A stretch of DNA of 12,660 nt. It comes from Burkholderiales bacterium. GTDB taxonomy: Bacteria > Pseudomonadota > Gammaproteobacteria > Burkholderiales > Burkholderiaceae_C. Below, piece by piece: positions 1 through 5,461 of this stretch (its first letter is position 1; the number at the start of each line of letters is the position of its first letter). Below the pieces are notes generated by a model, which did not search any database, was not told the DNA's origin, and saw only the letters and a program-made list of their open reading frames with translations. Position numbers and translations under genes: made by a program. Location: NCBI GenBank assembly GCA_947474415.1, contig CANJKD010000013.1, positions 1 to 12,660 on the forward strand, given 5' to 3'.

Positions 1-904
1 GCAGCGCCATGAAGAAGCTTTTGAAGTCGCGCTTCAGCGGCTTGCCCGGCAGCAGATCTTCGAAGCCGCTGATGCGGCGGCTCCAGCCCGGCCGGAGCAA
101 CTGCTGGCTGACGAAGGCCTGCAGCGCCTGCACCGGGTTGAACAGGCGCAGCCGGTTCGGCGGCAGCACCAGCAGCGGCAACGCGCAGGCTTCGTCGTGC
201 GGCAGCGCCTCCAGGAAGCTGCAGAGCACGGCAACGCGGGCCCACTGTTCGGCCGTCAGGCCGTGCAGTTCACGCGGCGCCTCGGCCGTCAGGCCGTGCA
301 GTTCACGCGGCGCCTCGGCCGTCAGGCCGTGCGGTTCACACGCCTTGTCAGCAGCCAGCCCGGCCTCGATCTTCTGGATGCATTGCAGCGCGTCACGGAA
401 ACCGTGCGCCGCCTTCGCGTGGTTCGCCTTGGTGCTCATCACCGCGAGGTTGCCGGCAGCGTAGCCGGCGTCGTTGCGCACGCGGTCGACCGACGCATCG
501 CTCGCCGAAAGCAGGGCGCTCGAAAGCGCCACCCGGGTGATCGGGCAATGGCCGACGTCGATCTGCTGCAGGTAATTGGGCGTGACCTGCACCAGCTCGA
601 CGCTGCGCCCGCGCAACCAGGCGTGCAGACGCAATTGCAGCCACTTGCGCACATGCCGGGTGGCAGCCAATGTGCGCGTGCCGAAGGCGGCCTGGCCCGC
701 CAGCAGGCCGTTGCGCAGCGGCGAAGGCTCTTGCGCATACGGGGCGGGCGGGGTGACGCGGTAGTGGGCGTAGTCCCAGCCCAGCTCGAAGCCGAGGTGC
801 TCGTGGGCGCTCAGGCCGTCGGGCGCACGGCGGCGGGCCGGGTGCGCCGGAACAGCGGGTTGGGGAAAGCCGGTTTGCAGTTCGACGAGGTTCAGCATGG
901 TCAT
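1..904 (-). CDS. Hypothetical protein with HNH-like signature (3' end outside window)
   Basis: The reading frame is open from an ATG at 904 to the left edge, giving 301 codons and no stop. I chose 904 because AGGAG sits six bases before it; a second ATG lies at 898. The product is soluble, with no signal peptide or membrane segment. Residues 119-162 read HCPITRVAL, then SVDRVRNDAGYAAGN, then a VMSTKAN stretch. This resembles the second half of HNH-type nucleases (CxITG...SxDRIDNxxGYxxGNxxVxSxxAN), though the usual paired cysteines and histidines are incomplete, so activity is doubtful. Residues 192-218 are an 11-residue repeat around ELHGLTAEAPR. After it comes a hydrophobic stretch, then a basic end (LLPGKPLKRDFKSFF). 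I do not recognise the family as a whole. It is divergent from the WYL regulator at 1078 and probably shares its control region. The codon pattern confirms the minus strand as coding; competing plus-strand frames look like shadows. Confidence 0.7.
   Translation of the reverse strand, partial: MTMLNLVELQTGFPQPAVPAHPARRRAPDGLSAHEHLGFELGWDYAHYRVTPPAPYAQEPSPLRNGLLAGQAAFGTRTLAATRHVRKWLQLRLHAWLRGRSVELVQVTPNYLQQIDVGHCPITRVALSSALLSASDASVDRVRNDAGYAAGNLAVMSTKANHAKAAHGFRDALQCIQKIEAGLAADKACEPHGLTAEAPRELHGLTAEAPRELHGLTAEQWARVAVLCSFLEALPHDEACALPLLVLPPNRLRLFNPVQALQAFVSQQLLRPGWSRRISGFEDLLPGKPLKRDFKSFFMAL
251..340. repeat. 33-bp tandem repeat, about 2.7 copies, inside a coding region
   Basis: Two identical 33-bp units lie at 251-283 and 284-316. 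A third, diverged and incomplete unit is at 317-340. Each begins GGCCGTCAGGCCGTGCAG on the plus strand. The length is a multiple of three, so the repeat adds 11 residues per unit (ELHGLTAEAPR) to the minus-strand protein without breaking its frame. Identical first and second units suggest recent duplication or slippage. Confidence 0.9.
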
Positions 905-965
905 CGGAAGCTCCTGTGGGTTCGCCGCAAACGGCTCGCAGCGATCCAGCCAGTGTGCCGCCTTG

Positions 966-986
966 GTGGATCATGGCGTGATCCAC
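966..986. promoter_or_regulatory. Candidate operator, dyad 1 (GTGGATCA-N5-TGATCCAC)
   Basis: Perfect 8-bp inverted arms are separated by TGGCG. With one mismatch the arms extend outward to TTGGTGGATCA/TGATCCACTAA (963-989). The site lies 62 bp upstream of the start at 904 and 92 bp upstream of the start at 1078. It shares its half-site and spacer length with the dyad at 1026-1044. I infer that it binds a dimeric regulator, most simply the adjacent WYL protein. Confidence 0.6.
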
Positions 987-1025
987 TAAAAACAAATATT
1001 CGCTTCAGGTTATGCTCGGTTTTGC

Positions 1026-1044
1026 TGGCTCATTGGGTGAGCCA
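1026..1044. promoter_or_regulatory. Candidate operator, dyad 2 (TGGCTCA-N5-TGAGCCA)
   Basis: Perfect 7-bp arms surround TTGGG. It matches dyad 1 at every arm position but one (TGG A/C TCA), and the spacer length is the same. It ends 33 bp before the WYL regulator start. A possible -10 (CATAAC, 1043-1048) overlaps its right edge, which would suit autorepression. The -35 candidate TTGCTG (1022-1027) is only 15 bp away, so the promoter call is weak, but the dyad itself is plain. Confidence 0.55.
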
Positions 1045-1077
1045 TAACACCTCCCACCTGACCGGCAAAGGAACCCG

Positions 1078-2151
1078 ATGGACCGCACCGAACGCTTCTA
1101 CAAGATCGAATTGCTGCTGCGCGGCCGCGGCTGCGTGAGCTTCGCGGCGCTGCGCGGGGAACTCGATGTCTCGCCCGCCACACTCAAGCGCGACCTGCGA
1201 TACCTGCGCGACCGCATGAGCGCGCCCATCGTCTACGACGCCCTCGACAACGGCTACCGCTTCTCGGCGGCGGCGACCACCGCGGCCGGCGCCGCGAAGG
1301 GCCCGCAACACGAATTGCCGGGCCTGTGGTTCAGCGAGAGCGAGATCCACGCGATGCTGACGATGCACCAACTGCTCGCCGGCCTCGACGACGACGGCGT
1401 GCTGGCGCGCCACCTGCACCCGCTGATGGAGAAGCTGCAAGGCATGCTGGGCACCGACGCGGCTGCGGCGCACGAGTTGATGCGCCGCGTGAAGGTGATC
1501 GGCACCGCGCAGCGGCGCGTGCCGAGCCGTCACTTCGAGCTGCTGGGCGCGGCGCTGCTGCAGCGCAAGCGGGTGTGGCTGCGCTACTTCAAGCGCGCTG
1601 ACCGCAGCCTGAGCGAGCGCGACGTGTCGCCGCAGCGCCTGGTGAACTACCGCAACACCTGGTACCTCGACGCCTGGTGCCACGCCAGCGACGGCCTGCG
1701 CCGCTTCGCGCTCGACGCCATGCGCGAAGCGCGCGTGCTGGGCACGAAGGCGAAGAACGTGGCCGTGCGCGAACTCGAAGCGGCGCTTGACGCCGGCTAC
1801 GGCATCTATGGCGGCGGGGGCGCGAAGGTGAAGTGGGCCACGTTGGTGTTCGACGCGGCTGCCGCGCAATGGGTGGCGAACGAAGAATGGCATCCGCAAC
1901 AGAAGGGGCGCTGGCTGGATGCCCAAGCTGGCGCGAGGCCAGCCGCCAAACCGTCGGGCAACAAGCCGGCGGGCGCGGCCAATGGCGAAGGCGAAGGCCG
2001 CTATGAACTGCAGGTGCCCTACAGCGACCCGACCGAGCTGATGATGGACATCCTGCGCCACGGCGACAGCGTGGTGGTCACCCGCGACAAAGCCCTGGCC
2101 AGCGCCGTGGCCGCGAAGCTGCGCAGCGCCGCGGCGCGCTATGCGGGATGA
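1078..2151 (+). CDS. WYL-domain transcriptional regulator
   Basis: This is a one-component DNA-binding regulator of 357 aa, about the usual length for the family. Residues 1-65 form a DeoR-type helix-turn-helix: ERFYKIELLL, then a recognition region around SPATLKRDLRYLRDRM, then the wing with NGYRFSA. A WYL domain covers roughly residues 140-222, with the name motif at 195-197 (NTWYLDAWC) followed by FALDAMREARVL. A WCX-like C-terminal domain runs to the end (LQVPYSDPTELMMDILRHG). A low-complexity Ala/Gly/Pro linker of about 25 residues interrupts that domain near residues 281-305. WYL domains are known to bind small ligands or nucleic acids and to tune DNA binding; the ligand here is unknown. 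The ATG at 1078 is preceded by AAAGGA. Twin dyads upstream suggest autoregulation and control of the divergent gene at 904. A DUF427 gene follows after 31 bp on the same strand. Confidence 0.9.
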   Translation: MDRTERFYKIELLLRGRGCVSFAALRGELDVSPATLKRDLRYLRDRMSAPIVYDALDNGYRFSAAATTAAGAAKGPQHELPGLWFSESEIHAMLTMHQLLAGLDDDGVLARHLHPLMEKLQGMLGTDAAAAHELMRRVKVIGTAQRRVPSRHFELLGAALLQRKRVWLRYFKRADRSLSERDVSPQRLVNYRNTWYLDAWCHASDGLRRFALDAMREARVLGTKAKNVAVRELEAALDAGYGIYGGGGAKVKWATLVFDAAAAQWVANEEWHPQQKGRWLDAQAGARPAAKPSGNKPAGAANGEGEGRYELQVPYSDPTELMMDILRHGDSVVVTRDKALASAVAAKLRSAAARYAG

Positions 2152-2182
2152 TCCGGCACCGACAACAACGCGAGGATGATCG

Positions 2183-2461
2183 ATGAAAGCCACCTGGAAC
2201 GGCGTGACCATCGCCGAGAGCGACGACACCGTGGTCGTGGAAGGCAACCACTATTTCCCCGACGCCAGCCTGAAGCGCGAATACACCACCTTCAGCAACC
2301 ACCGCAGCAGCTGTGCATGGAAAGGCCAGGCCTACTACTACAGCCTGATGGTGAACGGCGAGATGAACGAGAACGCCGTCTGGTACTACCCCGAACCCAG
2401 CGAGGCCGCGGCCGAGATCAAGGGGCGGGTGGCGTTCTGGAAGGGCGTGAAGGTGGCGTGA
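2183..2461 (+). CDS. DUF427 family protein
   Basis: This 92-aa protein matches the compact single-domain DUF427 family (PF04248). The family's recurring features are visible: a VVEGNHYFP turn near residues 18-26, a basic stretch (LKREY), a KGQAYYY strand near 47-53, AVWYYPEP near 65-72, and a closing IKGRVAFWKGVKV. The family is widespread in bacteria and fungi with no settled function. GAGG at 2172-2175 supports the ATG at 2183. It lies 31 bp after the WYL regulator on the same strand, so co-transcription is likely. There is no signal peptide, so the protein should be cytoplasmic. It converges on the polyamine-binding protein gene, with only 31 bp between the two stops. Confidence 0.88.
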   Translation: MKATWNGVTIAESDDTVVVEGNHYFPDASLKREYTTFSNHRSSCAWKGQAYYYSLMVNGEMNENAVWYYPEPSEAAAEIKGRVAFWKGVKVA

Positions 2462-2492
2462 GGCGGCAGCGGGGAAGGGCTGCGGGAAAGGG

Positions 2493-3617
2493 CTACCTCC
2501 CGGCCTTGAACCCCGTGAAGATGCGCGTCTGCACGCGCCGTATGTCTTGCGGCACGGCGTCGGGCGGCGTCATGCGCTGCTTGTCGGCATCGCTCAGGAA
2601 AATGGTGGGGTTCGCCGCCACATCCTTGTTCACGAACTTCACGGACGCCGCGTTCGGGTTCGCGTAGAACACCTTGTTGGTGAGCGCGGCATGCACTTCG
2701 GGGCGCAGGATGTAGTTGATGAAGCGGTGCGCATTGCCGGCGTGCGGCGCGTCTTTCGGGATCGCCATGCTGTCAAAGAACAGCGTGGCACCGCCCTTCG
2801 GCACCAGTGCCTGAATCGCCGCAGGCGCCTTCGGGTTGGCCTCTAGCGCGCGCGCCCTGGCGATGTTGATGTCGCCCGAATAGCCCATCACCACGCACAA
2901 CTGGCCACTCGCCAGGTCGTTGATGTAGCCCGACGACGAGAAGCGGGTCACGTACGGCCGCACGCTCTTCAGCAGCTTCTCTGCCGCGCCGTAGTCGGCC
3001 ACGACCCGGCTGTAGGCGGGCTTGCCGGCATAGAGCATGGCCACCGGCAGCACCTCGGACGCGGAGTCGAGGAAGTTGATGCCGCAGCCCTTCAGCTTGG
3101 CCGCGTACTTCGGGTCGAAGACCAGGCTCCAGGCGTTGTCGGGCATGGGTAACGGTGTCGGCAAGGCAGCCAGCGCCGCCTTGACCTTCGCGGTGTTGAT
3201 GCCCACCGCGACATAGCCCCACAGCCAGTCAACGAGGTACTGGTTGCCGGGGTCTACCGCCGCCAGTTGCGCGAGCAGGCCCTTGTCGAGGTTGCCCCAG
3301 TTCGTGAGCTGGCTGCGGTCGAGCTTTTGCAGCAGGCCGCCTTCGATCTGCGCCTTCGCGAAGTGGGCGCCAGGCACGACGATGTCGTAGCCGCTCTTGC
3401 CCGCCACCAATTTCGCGTGCAGCACCTCATTGGCGTCGTAGTTGTCGTAGTTGACCTTGATGCCGGTTTCTTTCTCAAAGTTCTTGAGCGTGTCCTCGGC
3501 GATGTAGTCGGACCAGTTGTAGATGTTGAGCACCTTCGGCTCGTCGGCAGCAAACGCCCCGGCCACACAGGTGGCGAGTGCGAGGCCGATGGCGGTCATG
3601 TTCAGTCTGGACGTCAT
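2493..3617 (-). CDS. Periplasmic polyamine (putrescine/spermidine) ABC transporter binding protein, PotF/SpuD type
   Basis: This is a type 2 periplasmic solute-binding protein of 374 aa; E. coli PotF is 370 aa. Residues 1-23 are a signal peptide (LALATCVAGAFA, cut before ADEP). The mature start has LNIYNWSDYIAEDT, which matches PotF's ligand-binding WSDY at residues 35-38. Other pocket positions seem kept: E188 in DSASEV, D249 in GYSGDI, and F281-D282 in LFFDS. The tryptophan known in PotF as W244 is tyrosine here (Y246), and the PotF PSASF segment reads PGAHF (82-86). I chose the ATG at 3617 because GGAG lies nine bases upstream and the signal peptide then has a normal length; in-frame starts at 3632 and 3650 are less likely. 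No permease or ATPase gene is nearby, so it must work with a transporter encoded elsewhere or act as a sensor partner. The exact polyamine is uncertain. Confidence 0.87.
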   Translation of the reverse strand: MTSRLNMTAIGLALATCVAGAFAADEPKVLNIYNWSDYIAEDTLKNFEKETGIKVNYDNYDANEVLHAKLVAGKSGYDIVVPGAHFAKAQIEGGLLQKLDRSQLTNWGNLDKGLLAQLAAVDPGNQYLVDWLWGYVAVGINTAKVKAALAALPTPLPMPDNAWSLVFDPKYAAKLKGCGINFLDSASEVLPVAMLYAGKPAYSRVVADYGAAEKLLKSVRPYVTRFSSSGYINDLASGQLCVVMGYSGDINIARARALEANPKAPAAIQALVPKGGATLFFDSMAIPKDAPHAGNAHRFINYILRPEVHAALTNKVFYANPNAASVKFVNKDVAANPTIFLSDADKQRMTPPDAVPQDIRRVQTRIFTGFKAGR

Positions 3618-3675
3618 CGCGGCAGGCTCCATTGAAGGGGGTTCGCACACCGAACCCGGCTTCGAATGCTAGCGG

Positions 3676-4320
3676 CTATCCGCGCGCTTGCCGTTTGCGC
3701 CGGCGTGTGATGCCGCCCAGCCAGCCGAGGCCGCCGAGCATCAGCGCCCAGGTCTCGGGGTCGGGCACGGCCGGCGTGAGCGTGTAGGTGCGGGCCTCGA
3801 AGCCGGTCTGGCCGAGGATGTTGTAGCCCTCGGCGTCGCCATCGCCCGCCGTGCCGAGCAGCGCGTCACCGAGGTGGGCGTTGAAGGCACCAAACTGGTC
3901 GACGAGGGACATACCGTCGATCACGAGCCGGACATCGCGCAGGTGCGACGAAGAATTCGCGAACGGGTCGTCCAGCGGGCGGAAATACTCGAAGTTCAGG
4001 AAGTAGCTGCCGCTGTCGGACGCGAAGTACAAGTGCGCATTGGTAGGCGCATTCGTGGCCGTCGAACCGGTGCCTTCGAGGTCGTTCGCGAAGTCGAAAC
4101 TGAGCTGCGCATTCGACGCCCCAGCCACCCACGCGGTGACGTCAACGCCGTGGTGTTCCCACACGCCCGGGTTGGTGTAGTTCGACACATCGCCGATCGC
4201 CGCAAAGCTGGCCAAAGGGGGCACGGCCGCATGGGCTGCAGACGCCAGTGCGAACAGGCTGGCGGCGGCGACGGCACGCAGGGCGTGCTGCGAGGCGGCT
4301 TGCAAGGAAGAGGCCGTCAT
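3676..4320 (-). CDS. PEP-CTERM sorting domain protein
   Basis: This is an exported 214-aa protein. Residues 1-31 are a signal peptide with a hydrophobic core and an AHA|AVPP cleavage site. The C-terminus is a textbook PEP-CTERM tag: VPDPETWALMLGGLG at residues 185-199 gives the signature and short hydrophobic segment, and TRRRKRQAR gives the basic tail. In known systems exosortase recognises this tag and processes the protein, often together with exopolysaccharide production. The middle (32-184) is rich in Asn, Ser, Gly and aromatics. Segments such as NAQLSFDFANDL and GSYFLNFEYFRPLDDPF suggest a beta-sandwich, but I recognise no named domain. The ATG at 4320 lies 19 bp after the stop of the secreted protein gene, which points to one transcript; its ribosome site is weak. 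No exosortase gene is in view. Confidence 0.85.
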   Translation of the reverse strand: MTASSLQAASQHALRAVAAASLFALASAAHAAVPPLASFAAIGDVSNYTNPGVWEHHGVDVTAWVAGASNAQLSFDFANDLEGTGSTATNAPTNAHLYFASDSGSYFLNFEYFRPLDDPFANSSSHLRDVRLVIDGMSLVDQFGAFNAHLGDALLGTAGDGDAEGYNILGQTGFEARTYTLTPAVPDPETWALMLGGLGWLGGITRRRKRQARG

Positions 4321-4339
4321 GGGGGTTGCTTTCTGGGGT

Positions 4340-4807
4340 TCAATGTTGCTGCGGGTGGGCGACGATCAGGCTGGTGCGGCCGGTGTCGTCGAAGATCTCG
4401 ACCGTCGCGGCCACGCCTTCGCAAGGCAGGAAGCCGGGCGGGTTGTGCAGCACGCTGACATCGGCCCGAAACTGCGCCCGGTCGGTGCGGCTGGGCAGGC
4501 GCAGCGCGCTGCCTTTCAGGTCGACAAAGCTCGCCTTGCCGGGCACCAGCAACAGCGTGGCGGCCTCGGCCAGCTTGTTGCCGTCGTTGTCAAGAAAGTT
4601 CAGCGTCACGGTGCACGACGTTGGCCGCGTGTCGCCGCGTGCCACCGGCAATGCCACCACGCTCAGGCGCGCGGTCTGGTCAGACACCATGCCCATCATG
4701 GCCCAGCGCCCCGGCGGGTCGGGCTGCGGGTTGAAGGCCTGCGCGGGGGATGCCGAAGCGAGTGCGAGCGTGAGGGCGGTAAAGGCCGGGGCCAGATGAT
4801 TTTTCAT
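4340..4807 (-). CDS. Secreted hypothetical protein with FNPQPDPPG start
   Basis: This predicted 155-aa protein is exported. Residues 1-24 form a signal peptide (a hydrophobic run from TALTLALASASP, cut after AQA). The mature protein would begin with the proline-rich FNPQPDPPG. The rest looks like a small beta-rich domain with repeated strand patterns (SCTVTLNFLDNDGNKLAE, TLLLVPGKASFVDL, AATVEIFDDTGRTSLIV). Two cysteines after the signal, in TSCTV and LPCEG, could form a disulfide. The NPQPxPPG-type start seems familiar from small exported bacterial proteins, but I know no function for it. The ATG at 4807 has GGAGA seven bases upstream; an in-frame start at 4900 would add a non-signal, Arg/Pro-rich extension and is rejected. 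The PEP-CTERM gene follows after 19 bp. Confidence 0.8.
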   Translation of the reverse strand: MKNHLAPAFTALTLALASASPAQAFNPQPDPPGRWAMMGMVSDQTARLSVVALPVARGDTRPTSCTVTLNFLDNDGNKLAEAATLLLVPGKASFVDLKGSALRLPSRTDRAQFRADVSVLHNPPGFLPCEGVAATVEIFDDTGRTSLIVAHPQQH

Positions 4808-4839
4808 GTGCTTGTCTCCGATAGGTGGAATGAGTCGAC

Positions 4840-4873
4840 GGGTGGGTCGGCGGGGTGGGAACTTCGGGGTGGG
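4840..4873 (+). other. G-quadruplex-type G-tract cluster
   Basis: Six runs of three or four G occur at 4840-4842, 4844-4846, 4852-4855, 4857-4859, 4866-4869 and 4871-4873, with loops of 1, 5, 1, 6 and 1 base. This exceeds the usual G3+N1-7 quadruplex pattern. CGGGGTGGGA also occurs twice as a direct repeat (4851-4860, 4865-4874). The tract lies in the 102-bp spacer between the small lipoprotein-like gene and the secreted protein gene. Transcription there runs on the minus strand, so the transcript is C-rich and the G-tracts are on the template strand. Any effect on transcription is inference. Confidence 0.6.
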
Positions 4874-4909
4874 ACGATTGGAAGCAACGAACGCGGGCAA
4901 CTGCCAGGC

Positions 4910-5050
4910 TCACTCGTTGTGGGCCGCACCCACGGTTTCCACGGCCGTGATGGGCGTGGTGTTGATGGCGGCGGCGGCAGGCCGCACGGCCGCCACGGCA
5001 ACGCAGCCGGCAAGAACCAGGAGCAGGGTGGCGGCGAGGATGCGGGTCAT
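4910..5050 (-). CDS. Small lipoprotein-like peptide, 46 aa
   Basis: This short frame encodes 46 residues. It begins MTRILAATLLLVLAGC, a charged start and hydrophobic core leading to a lipobox-like LAGC with the cysteine at residue 16. A short Ala-rich and polar tail follows, ending VGAAHNE. If lipidated, the mature peptide would be only 31 residues; if not, it would be a small membrane-inserted or secreted peptide. The ATG overlaps the stop of the upstream gene as ATGA (5047-5050), the standard layout for translational coupling, and a GGAA ribosome site precedes it. That overlap, the clean signal-like start and its place in the same-strand run make it credible despite its size. I recognise no family. 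Confidence 0.55.
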   Translation of the reverse strand: MTRILAATLLLVLAGCVAVAAVRPAAAAINTTPITAVETVGAAHNE

Positions 5051-5328
5051 GGCGAGTTTTCCGAAGGGGTGTGACAAGCTGAGTTGTGAACCGATGGCGT
5101 CGGCAGGCGCGGCGCTGTCGCAGCGGCGGGCGGCACGCTGGCCGCGATCAGCGCCTGCAGTGCAAGCAGCAGCCCGGTGGCACCGACGAAATCGTTGCGT
5201 TCGTCGCTGACGAGGTGAACGATGCGGCCGCGCAACTCACCGCAGGCCAGGTCGGCGTCGCGGTGCAGCTTGAGCACGAACGAGCGGTCGGCCGGGTAGG
5301 GGTGGGTGGTGTGCAGGGGTTCGTTCAT
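5047..5328 (-). CDS. Small conserved-looking hypothetical protein, first gene of the run
   Basis: This encodes 93 residues with no signal peptide. Residues 15-55 form the likely folded core: RSFVLKLHRDADLACGELRGRIVHLVSDERNDF, then GATGLLLALQALI. This resembles small proteobacterial proteins with the pattern VxLxxDAD...GxxxGRxxHxVS...F.s.xxLLxxL, which I know only as uncharacterised. The tail from about residue 63 is Ala/Pro/Ser-rich and probably disordered. The ATG at 5328 follows a GGAAGA ribosome site. It opens the minus-strand run, couples to the 46-aa gene by a 4-bp overlap, and is divergent from the large ATPase regulator, with 133 bp between starts. A role in sensing or signalling within the locus is possible but unproven. 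Confidence 0.7.
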   Translation of the reverse strand: MNEPLHTTHPYPADRSFVLKLHRDADLACGELRGRIVHLVSDERNDFVGATGLLLALQALIAASVPPAAATAPRLPTPSVHNSACHTPSENSP

Positions 5329-5349
5329 GGTGTCTTCCGCTTATCCTTC

Positions 5350-5369
5350 GCCGGCCTGGAAGGGCCGGC
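5350..5369 (-). promoter_or_regulatory. Leader hairpin upstream of the small-gene run
   Basis: GCCGGCC (5350-5356) and GGCCGGC (5363-5369) are perfect 7-bp arms around TGGAAG. The pure-GC stem lies 21 bases before the ATG at 5328, so it would form in the untranslated leader. There is no U-run after it, so it is not a standard terminator. It could stabilise the transcript, limit ribosome access or serve as a DNA-level site. Confidence 0.45.
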
Positions 5370-5422
5370 TTGGTCGCTGCGACAGGTTTGAACTCTAGGG
5401 ACGGAGGGCGCACGAGTCGTCA

Positions 5423-5440
5423 CGAAACCGTCTTGTTTCG
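5423..5440. promoter_or_regulatory. Candidate operator dyad CGAAAC-N6-GTTTCG
   Basis: Perfect 6-bp arms lie in the 133-bp space between the divergent starts at 5328 and 5462. It ends 21 bp before the regulator start. A possible minus-strand -10 (TAGAGT, 5392-5397 region) lies beside it, but I see no convincing -35. The position suits a site for the winged-helix regulator, though OmpR-type proteins more often bind direct repeats. Confidence 0.35.
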
Positions 5441-5461
5441 GTGTTGTTCGCAGGAGTCGAC

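Noticed and set aside
197..1138. Plus-strand open frame of 313 codons
   Set aside because: It runs opposite the partial gene at 1-904 and through the twin-dyad region. Its product is Arg/Gln/Ala-rich with no recognisable domain, and the minus-strand frame has the better start, ribosome site and protein-like composition.
1030..2247. Minus-strand open frame of 405 codons opposite the WYL regulator
   Set aside because: A GC-rich shadow: rich in His, Arg, Ala and Val with no domain, while the plus-strand frame is a clear WYL protein.
2462..2492. GCAGC...GCTGC inverted repeat between the DUF427 and PotF-like stops
   Set aside because: The 5-bp stem with an 8-base loop and no T-run is too weak to call a terminator, although a bidirectional stop would be expected here.
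3651..3664. CGAA-N6-TTCG inverted repeat upstream of the PotF-like gene
   Set aside because: Four-base arms are expected by chance in this composition.
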